A DNA stretch of 21,488 nucleotides from Archangium sp. (GTDB taxonomy: Bacteria; Myxococcota; Myxococcia; Myxococcales; Myxococcaceae), in assembly GCA_016793585.1 (NCBI GenBank), contig JAEUJR010000891.1, forward strand, positions 1 through 21,488, read 5' to 3'. The translations under genes were made by a program, and so were the position numbers. Below the pieces are notes generated by a model. It was not told the DNA's origin. It worked only from the letters and a program-made list of their open reading frames with translations, and ran no database searches. Numbering within the stretch: the stretch's first letter is position 1; each line of letters begins with the position of its first letter. Below are positions 13,647-21,488 of this stretch, piece by piece.

Positions 13647-14651
13647 TCAGCTCGCGCGAAAGGTGAACCGTGTCGCGGCGGAGCTGACGACGTCGCCCGG
13701 CCAGAGCACGGCGTTGAACCGACTCTTGCCGTTGACCACGACCGACTCCTGCGAGGCACGGGCGACGAGCCAGGCCCCCTGCTCCCACCGCACCACGCAC
13801 GTCGGAAAGCTCGCCTGTCGGCTCTGCACGAGGTCTCTGCGCAGGCCCGCGTCGAACTCGAGCCAGGCCTTCGAGTACTGCTGCACCACCGGCTTGGTGA
13901 GGAACGGCGCGTGAACGAAGCGTGCCTGGGAGATGGCTCCACGACATCGCGAGGCCTCGTCTGCGGCGAAGAAGGGGCCGAAGCGCAACTCGATCAGCGC
14001 AGGCAGGAACGCCCCTTCGAGCCCCAGGCGCGCGCTGAACTCGGGCAGCGTGAGCGACTCCAGAAAACGCCCCGCTTGCGAGGTGAAGAGCGCGAAGAGC
14101 AGCTCGCGCAGCCCGTGAAATGGCTGGGCCCGAAAACGGGCGCTGCGCACGAAGCCACGACGCCACTCGAGCTCGAGGCTCCCGTCGTCGACCGCCCGCT
14201 GAACCGCGCTCGAGAGCGCCACCCGGTCGCCGAGCGCGAGCTGGTTGCCCGCAGGGTCTCCCTGCTCGAGCAGCAAGTCGACGGCGACCTGCAGCGAGGC
14301 TTCGTCACCACCCGCCTTCGCGAGCATCGTCGCAGCTTCGTCCACTGGCGGCGGCAGGGGTGGGCCCAGCTCGAACGTGAAGCGCCGCTCGGCGATGGTC
14401 AACACGTCACCGGACGCGAGCACCGCGTGCTGGAGCGGGTGGTCGTTGAGGCTGGTGCCGTCGGTGGTGGCGAGGTCTTCGGCTTCGACGTCACCCGAGG
14501 GCAGGCGAAGCAACACCACGTGGTGCCGTGACACCCGCCCCGACTGAATGACGAGGCCCGCGTCGCGAGCGCGGCCGATGATCAGCTTCTCTCCGATGGG
14601 CGTTCGCCGCCCGTCAGGGTCGATGAGAAACGAAGCCCGGCGCAGCATCAT
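13647..14651 (-). CDS. FHA-domain protein with TIGR02996-like segment
   Basis: The 334-residue product (ATG 14651) begins with an FHA domain, about residues 17-95: IIGRARDAGLVI at 24-35, the phosphothreonine-binding SRHH at 41-44, and TTDGTSLND at 62-70. FHA domains bind phosphothreonine peptides and often work with Ser/Thr kinases, which are abundant in myxobacteria. A middle region has LLLEQGDPAGNQLALGD at 126-142 and LEWRRGFVRSARF at 161-173, resembling the TIGR02996-type repeat-companion segment of myxobacterial proteins. Residues about 280-334 (CVVRWEQGAWLVAR, then VVVNGK and LWPGDVV) look like a second, weaker FHA-like beta sandwich without an obvious SxxH. The start is uncertain: a TTG at 14687 extends the frame by 12 residues and ATG 14648 is also possible. 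It follows queC by 51 bases. Confidence 0.87.
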   Translation of the reverse strand: MMLRRASFLIDPDGRRTPIGEKLIIGRARDAGLVIQSGRVSRHHVVLLRLPSGDVEAEDLATTDGTSLNDHPLQHAVLASGDVLTIAERRFTFELGPPLPPPVDEAATMLAKAGGDEASLQVAVDLLLEQGDPAGNQLALGDRVALSSAVQRAVDDGSLELEWRRGFVRSARFRAQPFHGLRELLFALFTSQAGRFLESLTLPEFSARLGLEGAFLPALIELRFGPFFAADEASRCRGAISQARFVHAPFLTKPVVQQYSKAWLEFDAGLRRDLVQSRQASFPTCVVRWEQGAWLVARASQESVVVNGKSRFNAVLWPGDVVSSAATRFTFRAS

Positions 14652-14702
14652 GAGGCGCTCACGCTCGAGTCGCTCCAATGCTGGCAAGCCAGGCGGAACA
14701 CG

Positions 14703-15389
14703 TCAGCCCACGTAGCGGGTGGGGTCGGCGACGCCGGCGTCGACGAAGCCCTTCTTGCGCAACAGACAGCTGTCGCAGCGGCCACACGCGCGGCCATCGG
14801 GCGCAGGGTCGTAACAGCTGTGCGTGAGCCCGTAGTCGACGCCCGCTGCCACGCCCGCCCGAATGATGTCGGCCTTCGTCATGCCCGAGAGCGGCGCATG
14901 CACCGTGAAGCGCGCACCTTCGACGCCCGCCTTCGTCGCCAGGTTCGCCAGTGACTCGAACGCCCGAATGAACTCGGGCCGACAGTCGGGGTAGCCCGAG
15001 TAGTCGACCGCGTTGACGCCGATGTACAGGTCGGTCGCCTTCACCACCTCGGCCAGGCCCAACGCGATGCCGAGGAAGATGGTGTTGCGCGCGGGCACGT
15101 ACGTGACGGGGATCTCGGCCTTCACCTGCGAGACGTCGTCGTGTTTCGGCACCGCGATGGCGTCGGTGAGGGCCGAGCCGCCGATGGCGCGCAGGTCGAT
15201 GGAGACGGTGCGGTGATCGGTCACGCCCATCGCCTTCGCGACCGCCTTCGCGCGCTCGAGCTCGACCTCGTGCCGCTGCCCGTACGCGATGGAGAGACAC
15301 ACCGGCTCGAAGCCATCACGCTTCGCGAGCGCCAGACACGTCGTCGAGTCGAGGCCGCCCGAGAGCAGCACCACCGCCTTCTTCGTCAT
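14703..15389 (-). CDS. queC: 7-cyano-7-deazaguanine synthase QueC
   Basis: The 228-residue product is full length for QueC, the ATP-dependent enzyme that converts 7-carboxy-7-deazaguanine to preQ0 in queuosine (tRNA) and other deazaguanine pathways. The PP-loop SGGLDST at 10-16 binds ATP, AYGQRH at 35-40 and VPARNT at 98-103 are family motifs, and the C-terminal zinc site has Cys192, Cys202, Cys205 and Cys208 (CxxCxxC within [10 protein letters not shown]). The enzyme is cytoplasmic. The ATG at 15389 overlaps the stop of the preceding lipoprotein gene as ATGA and has AGGGAGA upstream. No queD, queE or queF is in the window, and none of the adjacent genes has an obvious link to the pathway. 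Confidence 0.96.
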   Translation of the reverse strand: MTKKAVVLLSGGLDSTTCLALAKRDGFEPVCLSIAYGQRHEVELERAKAVAKAMGVTDHRTVSIDLRAIGGSALTDAIAVPKHDDVSQVKAEIPVTYVPARNTIFLGIALGLAEVVKATDLYIGVNAVDYSGYPDCRPEFIRAFESLANLATKAGVEGARFTVHAPLSGMTKADIIRAGVAAGVDYGLTHSCYDPAPDGRACGRCDSCLLRKKGFVDAGVADPTRYVG

Positions 15390-16015
15390 CGTCGTTCTCC
15401 CTGAAGCACGTAGCGCACGATGCAGTCGTCGCAGCCCGCCGCGCAGCCTGACTCCGGCGCCGCTGGTGCCGACAACGTCACGGCGAACTCCATGGTGCCG
15501 CACGCATAGAGCGCGTCGAAGCCGGCCGGCGTCTGCGCGGGGCCGACGATGGCACCACCTGGCGCGGGCACTCCGCCGTCGAGCGGGTTGGCCGGGCACC
15601 TGCCTCCGACCGCGTCACTCTGGCTCTTGCTCATCAACGCGACGCGCACCGTCTCGGTCGCGATGGTCTCGGGGCAGGCCGCGCACGAGGGGAACAGTCG
15701 GCGAACGGCGGCGACGCTCTCGAGCACCTGCCCGTCCCAGCCTGCGTCGCGCGGGTAACCGCCACCCAGCGTCATCCACGCCTGGCCCGTGTCGGGGTCG
15801 CGCGTGACGATGGCCTCGAACCGAAACGCCGCCGGGCTCACGTCGGTGAGCGCGCACCACGCGCCCCCGTCGGGCCGGAGCGACGCCGCGCCGCCATCAG
15901 CCGGCACGGGCTCTGCCGCGATGGAGTAGGTGCCCAGCTTCTCGCTGCCCGGTGGCGCCGGAAGCAGCGGGCACCCGGTCAACACCAGCGTGGCCAGCAG
16001 AACGCCGCTGCGCAT
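15386..16015 (-). CDS. Putative lipoprotein with C-terminal Cys cluster
   Basis: The 209-residue product starts with a clear lipoprotein signal ([11 protein letters not shown], lipobox LTGC with Cys15). The mature part is Pro, Gly, Ala and Asp rich with several DGG stretches, and contains a CAAC pair ([10 protein letters not shown]) and a C-terminal [14 protein letters not shown] cluster. These suggest disulfides outside the cytoplasm. I do not recognise a family; such proteins are frequent in myxobacterial envelopes. The ATG at 16015 begins 2 bases after the stop of the giant TPR gene; a TTG at 16021 would overlap that stop and add two residues. The gene ends with an ATGA overlap into queC, so TPR protein, lipoprotein and QueC are probably on one transcript, although a shared function is not obvious. 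Confidence 0.85.
   Translation of the reverse strand: MRSGVLLATLVLTGCPLLPAPPGSEKLGTYSIAAEPVPADGGAASLRPDGGAWCALTDVSPAAFRFEAIVTRDPDTGQAWMTLGGGYPRDAGWDGQVLESVAAVRRLFPSCAACPETIATETVRVALMSKSQSDAVGGRCPANPLDGGVPAPGGAIVGPAQTPAGFDALYACGTMEFAVTLSAPAAPESGCAAGCDDCIVRYVLQGERR
15396..15402 (-). promoter_or_regulatory. queC: Shine-Dalgarno sequence of queC inside the upstream gene
   Basis: On the minus strand AGGGAGA lies 6 bases before the queC ATG, within the last codons of the lipoprotein gene. With the ATGA overlap it supports translational coupling and fixes the queC start. Confidence 0.65.
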
Positions 16016-16017
16016 GG

Positions 16018-19000
16018 TCAACCCGCCTGAATTCGCTCGAGCGCCGCGTGCGCCACCGAACGGAACGCCTCGCTCGTCGGCAGCACCGCCGCGAGCTCGA
16101 CCTTCTTCACGTCGCCGCCACGCACGCGCTCGTCGAGGAAGGCCACGACCCTGCCGAGGGCCAGCGACGACGGCACCGCGCGGAAGGCGTTGGCCGCGGC
16201 GTCGGCGAAGCCCTCGACCTCTCCGGGCTCGCGCAGCTGACGGCTCGCGTCACCCAGGGCTGCGACGAGGGCCACCAGCGCACCGATCTCGGTCGGGCCG
16301 AACACGGCGAGCGCCCCGGCGCCGAGCACCAGGCGCGCCTCGTCGACGAAGAAGGCCTCGACGCCACCCGAGGTGTCGAGCAGCACGTTCACCGAGCCGA
16401 GCCCGAGCGCTTCGATGGCATCACGCAGCACCTGCGCCAGTCGCGGCATCGTGTCGTCGTTCACCGGGCGCAGGCCGGCGGGCGCCTCCGAGGTGGTGAC
16501 ACGACCGCGCACCACGCGCCCCACCGACACCGCAGGCGCGGCGCCCGACGTTCCCGTCAGCACGGCGCCGAACCCATCGGCCATGCGCGCGTCCTGCTCG
16601 CGGCCGAGGTGCACGAGCGCTTCACCCAGCAGCGTCCACCCGTCGGCGTCGTCGACCTTCGCCTCGAGCAGCTTCGTCCAGGCACGAACGGCCAGCGCGG
16701 CGCCCTGCTCCGTCGGAGCGAGCTGCTCGGCGAGGCGTCGGCGCGTCGTGAGCGAGAGCGAACCTTCGTCGAGCAACCGGGTGCCGAGGCGCACCGCGAA
16801 CGGAACGAGGCGAACGTCGAGGTAGCCCAGCAGCACCGCCTCGAGCTCGGCCGACGTCGTGGCGACCTTCTCGCGCAGCGACAACGCTTCGCCCTTGAGC
16901 CCCTGTCGCTCGGCGAGGTCGGCGCGACGGGTGAGCAGCGCCGGCGTCTCGGGCAGCTGCGCGAGCACGCGTGAGGCGTCTTTCAACCGGCCGACCTGCT
17001 CGTAGCCGGCCGCGAGCTCTTCACGGAACGGGGCGGCGGCCTCTTCACCGGCGAGCGCGACGAGGCGCTCGACCATCGGCACGAAGCGCTCGGCGTCACC
17101 ACGGGCGAGCTCGACGAGTTCCCGTACGGCGACCAGCTGCGTGCCGTCGTCGACGAGCGCGCGTTCGAACGCCACGCGGGCGGCCGCTGGATCCTTCAGG
17201 CGGTGCAGCAGCGTCTCACCCCGCTCGACGTGCAGCGCGGCGCGGGCTTTCGGGTCTTCTTCGAGCTGCGCGAGCTGCGCGAGGCTCTCGACAGCGGGGC
17301 TCCAGCGCTCGAGCCGCGCACGCAGCGAGGCCACTTCACGCAGCGCCATCTTGCGGCGCTCGGGCACCACGTCAGCCAGCGTCGAGAGCAGGCGCTCGCG
17401 GCGCTCGTCGTTCACCTTCGGCGCGAACTGCAGCAGCCGCACGAGCGGCGACGGAGCGCGGGCCTCGAGGGCAGCGTCGAACGCGACGTCGAGTCGATCA
17501 GCCTCGACGAGCGCCGCCAGGGCCGCCGGGGAGTCGTGGCGCAGGAACAGGTCGACCCACAGCGGCTGCGCGACGTCGAGCGCCTGCTGGGCGGCGGCGA
17601 GCGCGGCGTACTTCGCGAGCGTCGGTGCGTCGGCCGACTGCAGCAACACGTTGGCGCGCGCATCACGCACGTCGGTCGAGGCGATGGCCCAGCGCGCCGC
17701 AGCAGCCTGCGCAGGCGCATCGGCGCGCGTGGCGAGATCGAGCGCGCGGCCAGCGTTGCCCGAAGCGAGCGCGGGCCCGAAGCCGATGTCGAGCGCCTTC
17801 TGCTGCGCGCCGAGCGCGAGGAACCGTTCGGCCGCGGCGTCGGGCGTCAGCGCAGCAGGCGCCTCGGCGATGACGCGGTCGAGCGTGGTGATGGCCTGAC
17901 GGGTCTCTCCCGTACGCTCGAACACCTCGACGGCCTCGAGCAGGTGGGGCGCGCGGGCGTTGGGGGCCTCGGCTTCAGCGAGCTGCAGCAGCGCCGGGCC
18001 CAGCGCCGCGTCACGCTTCGAGCGCCGCAGCACGTCGACCAGCGCCGACAACGCCTCGAGCGAGGGACTCGCCGCGAGCGCGTCACGCAGCACCGCTTCG
18101 GCCCGGCCGAGCTCGTTCGCCGACACGAGCGTCTTCGCGGCCTCGAGCAGCCGGCCCGCACGCTCCGACGAACCAAGCAGCTCGGCCTGCGCGACCTGAA
18201 CGTCGGCGAGCGCCGCGGCGTCACCCTTCGAGCGGGCGACCCTCGCCAACCCCTCGAGCGCCTGCGCATACCCGGCTGCCGAAGAACCACCCGCCCGGAG
18301 TCCGCTGAGCGCCGTCGTCGCGCCGTCGAGGTCGCCTTGCGCCTCGAGCGCCTGGGCGAGCTCGAGCACCACGCCGGCGCGCGCGGTCTCGTCGAGCGGG
18401 GCCGCAGCCAGGGCACGCAGCTGCGCCACCACTGCCGCCACGTCGTTGCGCCGCTTCGCCTCGTCGAGCAGCAGCCGCAACACGTCGACGTTGGTCGGGT
18501 CGAGGCGGGCCGCTTCCTGCTTCAGCTCGAGGGCACGCGCCGGCTCTCCCAGCTCGGCTTCGGCGATGTCGGCAGCCGCGAGCAACGAAGACGCCGCGCG
18601 CGAACCACCCACCGCCTTCGCGAAGCGCTCATGCAGCCCGAGCAGATCACCGAGGCGGCCCTTCGCGCGGTACGCCCGCACGCCCGCGTCGTAGAGCGCG
18701 ACGTCGGCCGGGTGCGCGGGCAGCAACGCATCGAGCGCTTCGACCGCGTTCTCGGGCGCCTCGTGCAGTGACAACGCGCGCCGGTAGAGCACCTCGGTGT
18801 CCTGCGCGTCGGGCAGCCGAGCAAGGCGAAGCACCGTGCGGTACTGACCGTCGACGAAGCCGAGCCGCGCGTACGCCTCGTCGAGGGCGAGCAGCGCTTC
18901 GCGGCCGCGCGGCCCGTCGGGGTCGAGCGCCCACGCCGACTCGAACGCGTCGACCGCGTCGCGAAACGCCTGCGCTTCCACCGCCGCCTGACCGAGGCGC

Positions 19001-21488
19001 AGCCAGAGCTTGAGGCGCGTCGCTCCGGGCAGGCCGTCGCCACCGAGCTGAACGAGCTTGCGGTCGTACGGCTGCGCAGCGCGGGGGCCGCCGCCTTCGA
19101 AGGCCAGCTCACCGCGCCGCTCGAGCGCGGTGAAGTCGTCGGCGACGAGCGCGAGGTAGTCGTCCCACGCGGCCGCGGCGAGCAACGTCTCGCGGGCTTC
19201 GTCGAGCGTCTCGGCGCGGCGCTTGAGCAGCAGCGACGCCTCACCGGGAACGGCGCGGGCGCGGGCCGACATCAGCTCGGCGCGGCGGCGCGGGTCGTTC
19301 GCGGCCTGCTCGAGCAACGACTGGAAGGCCTCATGGTTCTGCGGCGCGGCTTCGAACGCCTGGGCTTCGCAAATCTGCGCGCGCTCGGTGGCGCCCGCGC
19401 GACGGAAGGCAGCGGCCGCTTCGAGCCAACGACCCGCGGCGACGTCTCCGTGTTCACGCTCGGCGCGGCGGCTCAACAGCTGCGCGAGCGCCTGTTCGTC
19501 GGCCGAGTCGGTGAGGAAGGCGCGGTGACGTTCGAACGCGGGGTGGAACGGGTCGCGCTCGAGCAGAATCGCGTCGAAGTCGGCGGCGTCTTGCCGGCGG
19601 CCCAGCTCTGACAGCTGGTCGGCCACCTTCGCCGTGAGCGTCTCGTCATCGGGGCTCGACGCACGCGCGGCCAGCAACGCGGCAGCGGCTTCGTGCGGGC
19701 GGCCTGCGCGGTCCTTGTAGAGCGCGGCGGCCTTGAGCAGCTGCTCCGCCCGACGTGGACCGTTCGTCTCGCGCGCCGCGGCCTCTTCGTAGAAGGCGGC
19801 GACGTCGCTGACCCGGTCTTGCCGCTCGTACATCGCGAGCAGCATCGCCTCGGCGTCGGGCGCGTTGGGCGTGAGCGAGAGGGCCTGCTTGAGCGCCGCT
19901 TCGGCCTGGTCGGGCGCCAGCATCGGCGCGGTCTGCACGTCGGCTGGCGTTCCCACGGCGACGAGGCCGAGGTGCAGGCGAGCGAGCGTGATGAAGGTGC
20001 GGGCCTTCTGCGCAGGCTCGAGGCTCGGCAGCGTGCGCTCGAGCCAGTCGAGCTCGCCGTCGCGATCGCTGCGGCGGCGCGCGAGGTCGATGGCCATCTG
20101 CGCGAGCGCCGGCGTCGGCTGCAGGCCCCAGGCGCGCTCCAGCGCTTCGTTGGCCCCGTCGAGATCGAGCCGCGAGTCGCGCAGCAGCTCGGCGCGACGC
20201 ACCACGTACTTCGCGGCTTCGTCGGTGCGGCCCTCGTCTTCGCAGACGTCGGCCATGGCAGCGAGCGAGCGCAACGCCTCGTCGATGCGGCCCAGGCCCT
20301 CGGCCAGCTTCGCCTCTTCGTTCCAGGCGGCGAGCGCAGCGTCGATGTTGCCCTGCGTGAGCTCGAGCTGCGCGACCTCGACGAGCTCACCCATCAGCTC
20401 GGCCGGCCGGTTGGCCTCGCGGAGCATGGTGACGGCTTCGGCGCGAACGGTGAGCGGCGCTTCATGCAGCTCGGCGGCGCGACGGTACAGACGCAGCGCG
20501 ACCTCGATGTCCTGCAGCGAGTCCTTCGACTCGCGGGCGAGGTGAACCAGGCGCTCGGCGGTACGAGGTGACGACGAGAGCTGCTCGAGGTGCTTCGCGC
20601 GCAGCTCGACCGAGGCGCGGCGCTCGCCACGACTCGAGAAGATGCTCGCGAGGCGCTCGACGGCCTGCGTGAGGAGCGGGCGCTCTTGAACGAGCTTCTT
20701 CAGCGTGGCTTCGGCGACTCCGGCGTCACCCAACTGCTCGGCGAGATCGGCCAGGCGCAGCATGATGCGCTCGGCATCGTCGGGGCGGTCGTCGAACGAG
20801 AGGCCCGCCACCAGCGTCGGGTGGAGCGGCAGCGCCTCTTTCAACGCGCCCCGCAGGTAGAGCGCGTCGGCGAGGCGCTCGAGATCGTCTCCCGTCGCGG
20901 GCTGGAGTGCATGCGCCGCGCGCAGCAGCTTGAGCGTCGTCTCTTCGTCAGACGCGCGCGTCGCCAGACTGGCGGCCCGGCGAAGGGTGGCAGCCGAGGT
21001 GGCTCCCGTCTCGAGCGCCGCGGCCTCTTCGAGCAAGGTGACGGCCTCGACGAACTGGCCCTGCTGCTCGAGCAGACCGGCGAGACGGTGGCGCGCAGCC
21101 GCGTCGGCCTCGTCGAGCACCACGAGGCGGCGCAGGGCTGCTTCTCCCGGGCCGGGCAACGAGAGCTTGTCGAGGTACAGCGACGCGAGCTCGGCGAAGA
21201 GCGGAGCCGCCTTCGACTTCGGCGTCTGCGCGGCGTCTTGCGCGAGCACCTCGGCCAGCCCTTCCCAGTCCGACAACGAACGCAGGTTGCGCTTGAGGCC
21301 ATCGAGCGCCTGCGGGTGACGAGGCGCCAGCGCGAGGGCCGCTTCCCACGTCGAGACCGCATCGTCTGCTGCGCCGCGCGCTTCGAGCAACGTCGCCCGT
21401 TCGACGAGCGCCTCGACACGCTTCGGCGCGGGGCCCTGCTTCGAGGCCTCGAGCAGCGCTTCTTCGGCCCGACGCGGTGAGGAGGGGC
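16018..21488 (-). CDS. Giant tetratricopeptide-repeat protein, 3' part
   Basis: The frame is open to the right edge, so the 5' end is outside the window; 1822 C-terminal residues are visible. The TTG at 21390 is only an internal codon. Nearly all of it is degenerate TPR-type helical repeats of about 34 residues rich in Ala, Leu, Glu and Arg, for example AVSTWEAALALAPRHPQAL and AVDAFESAWALDPDGPRGR. TPR arrays are protein-protein interaction scaffolds. The last 180 or so residues are different: after VSVGRVVRGRV there is a mixed alpha/beta region (VNVLLDTSGGVEAFFVDEAR, then LVLGAGALAVFGPTEIGALVA) that resembles the tail of other large myxobacterial TPR proteins. No signal peptide can be judged. 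Very large TPR proteins in Myxococcus include motility factors, but I cannot assign this one to any of them. Confidence 0.88.
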   Translation of the reverse strand, partial: PSSPRRAEEALLEASKQGPAPKRVEALVERATLLEARGAADDAVSTWEAALALAPRHPQALDGLKRNLRSLSDWEGLAEVLAQDAAQTPKSKAAPLFAELASLYLDKLSLPGPGEAALRRLVVLDEADAAARHRLAGLLEQQGQFVEAVTLLEEAAALETGATSAATLRRAASLATRASDEETTLKLLRAAHALQPATGDDLERLADALYLRGALKEALPLHPTLVAGLSFDDRPDDAERIMLRLADLAEQLGDAGVAEATLKKLVQERPLLTQAVERLASIFSSRGERRASVELRAKHLEQLSSSPRTAERLVHLARESKDSLQDIEVALRLYRRAAELHEAPLTVRAEAVTMLREANRPAELMGELVEVAQLELTQGNIDAALAAWNEEAKLAEGLGRIDEALRSLAAMADVCEDEGRTDEAAKYVVRRAELLRDSRLDLDGANEALERAWGLQPTPALAQMAIDLARRRSDRDGELDWLERTLPSLEPAQKARTFITLARLHLGLVAVGTPADVQTAPMLAPDQAEAALKQALSLTPNAPDAEAMLLAMYERQDRVSDVAAFYEEAAARETNGPRRAEQLLKAAALYKDRAGRPHEAAAALLAARASSPDDETLTAKVADQLSELGRRQDAADFDAILLERDPFHPAFERHRAFLTDSADEQALAQLLSRRAEREHGDVAAGRWLEAAAAFRRAGATERAQICEAQAFEAAPQNHEAFQSLLEQAANDPRRRAELMSARARAVPGEASLLLKRRAETLDEARETLLAAAAWDDYLALVADDFTALERRGELAFEGGGPRAAQPYDRKLVQLGGDGLPGATRLKLWLRLGQAAVEAQAFRDAVDAFESAWALDPDGPRGREALLALDEAYARLGFVDGQYRTVLRLARLPDAQDTEVLYRRALSLHEAPENAVEALDALLPAHPADVALYDAGVRAYRAKGRLGDLLGLHERFAKAVGGSRAASSLLAAADIAEAELGEPARALELKQEAARLDPTNVDVLRLLLDEAKRRNDVAAVVAQLRALAAAPLDETARAGVVLELAQALEAQGDLDGATTALSGLRAGGSSAAGYAQALEGLARVARSKGDAAALADVQVAQAELLGSSERAGRLLEAAKTLVSANELGRAEAVLRDALAASPSLEALSALVDVLRRSKRDAALGPALLQLAEAEAPNARAPHLLEAVEVFERTGETRQAITTLDRVIAEAPAALTPDAAAERFLALGAQQKALDIGFGPALASGNAGRALDLATRADAPAQAAAARWAIASTDVRDARANVLLQSADAPTLAKYAALAAAQQALDVAQPLWVDLFLRHDSPAALAALVEADRLDVAFDAALEARAPSPLVRLLQFAPKVNDERRERLLSTLADVVPERRKMALREVASLRARLERWSPAVESLAQLAQLEEDPKARAALHVERGETLLHRLKDPAAARVAFERALVDDGTQLVAVRELVELARGDAERFVPMVERLVALAGEEAAAPFREELAAGYEQVGRLKDASRVLAQLPETPALLTRRADLAERQGLKGEALSLREKVATTSAELEAVLLGYLDVRLVPFAVRLGTRLLDEGSLSLTTRRRLAEQLAPTEQGAALAVRAWTKLLEAKVDDADGWTLLGEALVHLGREQDARMADGFGAVLTGTSGAAPAVSVGRVVRGRVTTSEAPAGLRPVNDDTMPRLAQVLRDAIEALGLGSVNVLLDTSGGVEAFFVDEARLVLGAGALAVFGPTEIGALVALVAALGDASRQLREPGEVEGFADAAANAFRAVPSSLALGRVVAFLDERVRGGDVKKVELAAVLPTSEAFRSVAHAALERIQAG

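Noticed and set aside
13619..13942. N-terminal extension of the DUF2461 gene
   Set aside because: It overlaps the FHA gene in another frame, is Arg/Ser-rich, and the family N-terminus and ribosome site fit the ATG at 13618.
14652..14687. TTG start of the FHA gene
   Set aside because: It adds 12 residues without a ribosome site, and two ATG codons lie closer to the FHA domain; it remains possible but less likely.
16018..21488. Tandem DNA repeats or CRISPR-like structure in the TPR gene
   Set aside because: The repetitive look comes from Ala/Leu/Glu-rich codons of degenerate TPR units; I found no exact repeats with regular spacers.

Overview
The window looks like chromosomal DNA of a high-GC myxobacterium (Myxococcota). 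The evidence is the strong G/C bias at third codon positions, paired DUF1592/DUF1552 exported proteins, choice-of-anchor-D (ASH-like) repeats in a secreted protein, Cys-rich lipoproteins, an FHA protein carrying a segment like the repeat-companion TIGR02996 type, and a giant TPR protein. This placement is inferred from gene content and no marker gene confirms it. I see no tRNA, rRNA, CRISPR array, insertion sequence or prophage.

Layout. Everything from 1 to about 11197 is on the + strand and everything from 11261 to the end is on the - strand. The single strand switch carries a very good intrinsic terminator: a 15-bp stem, a UUCG tetraloop and a T-rich tail at 11221-11261.

+ strand, in order: the 3' part of a secreted multi-domain protein (1-1488); a small acidic protein of unknown function (1517-1858); module 1, a DUF1592-family lipoprotein with a CxxCH motif coupled by ATGA overlap to a Tat-exported DUF1552 protein (1904-4731); rlmM, a 23S rRNA 2'-O-methyltransferase (4767-5873); an AraC-family regulator (5916-6944); module 2, a second DUF1592 lipoprotein, DUF1552 protein and a small Cys-rich lipoprotein, all joined by ATGA overlaps (7055-10637); and an exported rhodanese-like protein (10769-11197).

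- strand, in transcription order from the right edge: the C-terminal 1822 residues of a giant TPR protein (16018-21488, 5' end outside the window), a Cys-containing lipoprotein, queC, an FHA-domain protein, a DUF2461 protein, a decayed GNAT acetyltransferase (two frameshifts and an internal deletion), and a membrane-anchored metallophosphoesterase. Spacing is tight enough, with several stop/start overlaps, that much of this could be one transcript.

Biology. The most interesting part is the pair of paralogous DUF1592/DUF1552 modules. Each encodes a predicted lipoprotein with a haem-c-like CxxCH motif plus a twin-arginine exported partner whose C-terminal motif resembles DUF1501/alkaline-phosphatase-fold proteins. 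Module 2 adds a 19-Cys lipoprotein with an internal Cys repeat. Their biochemical role is not known to me. The rest is housekeeping (RlmM, QueC) and envelope or signalling functions typical of myxobacteria.
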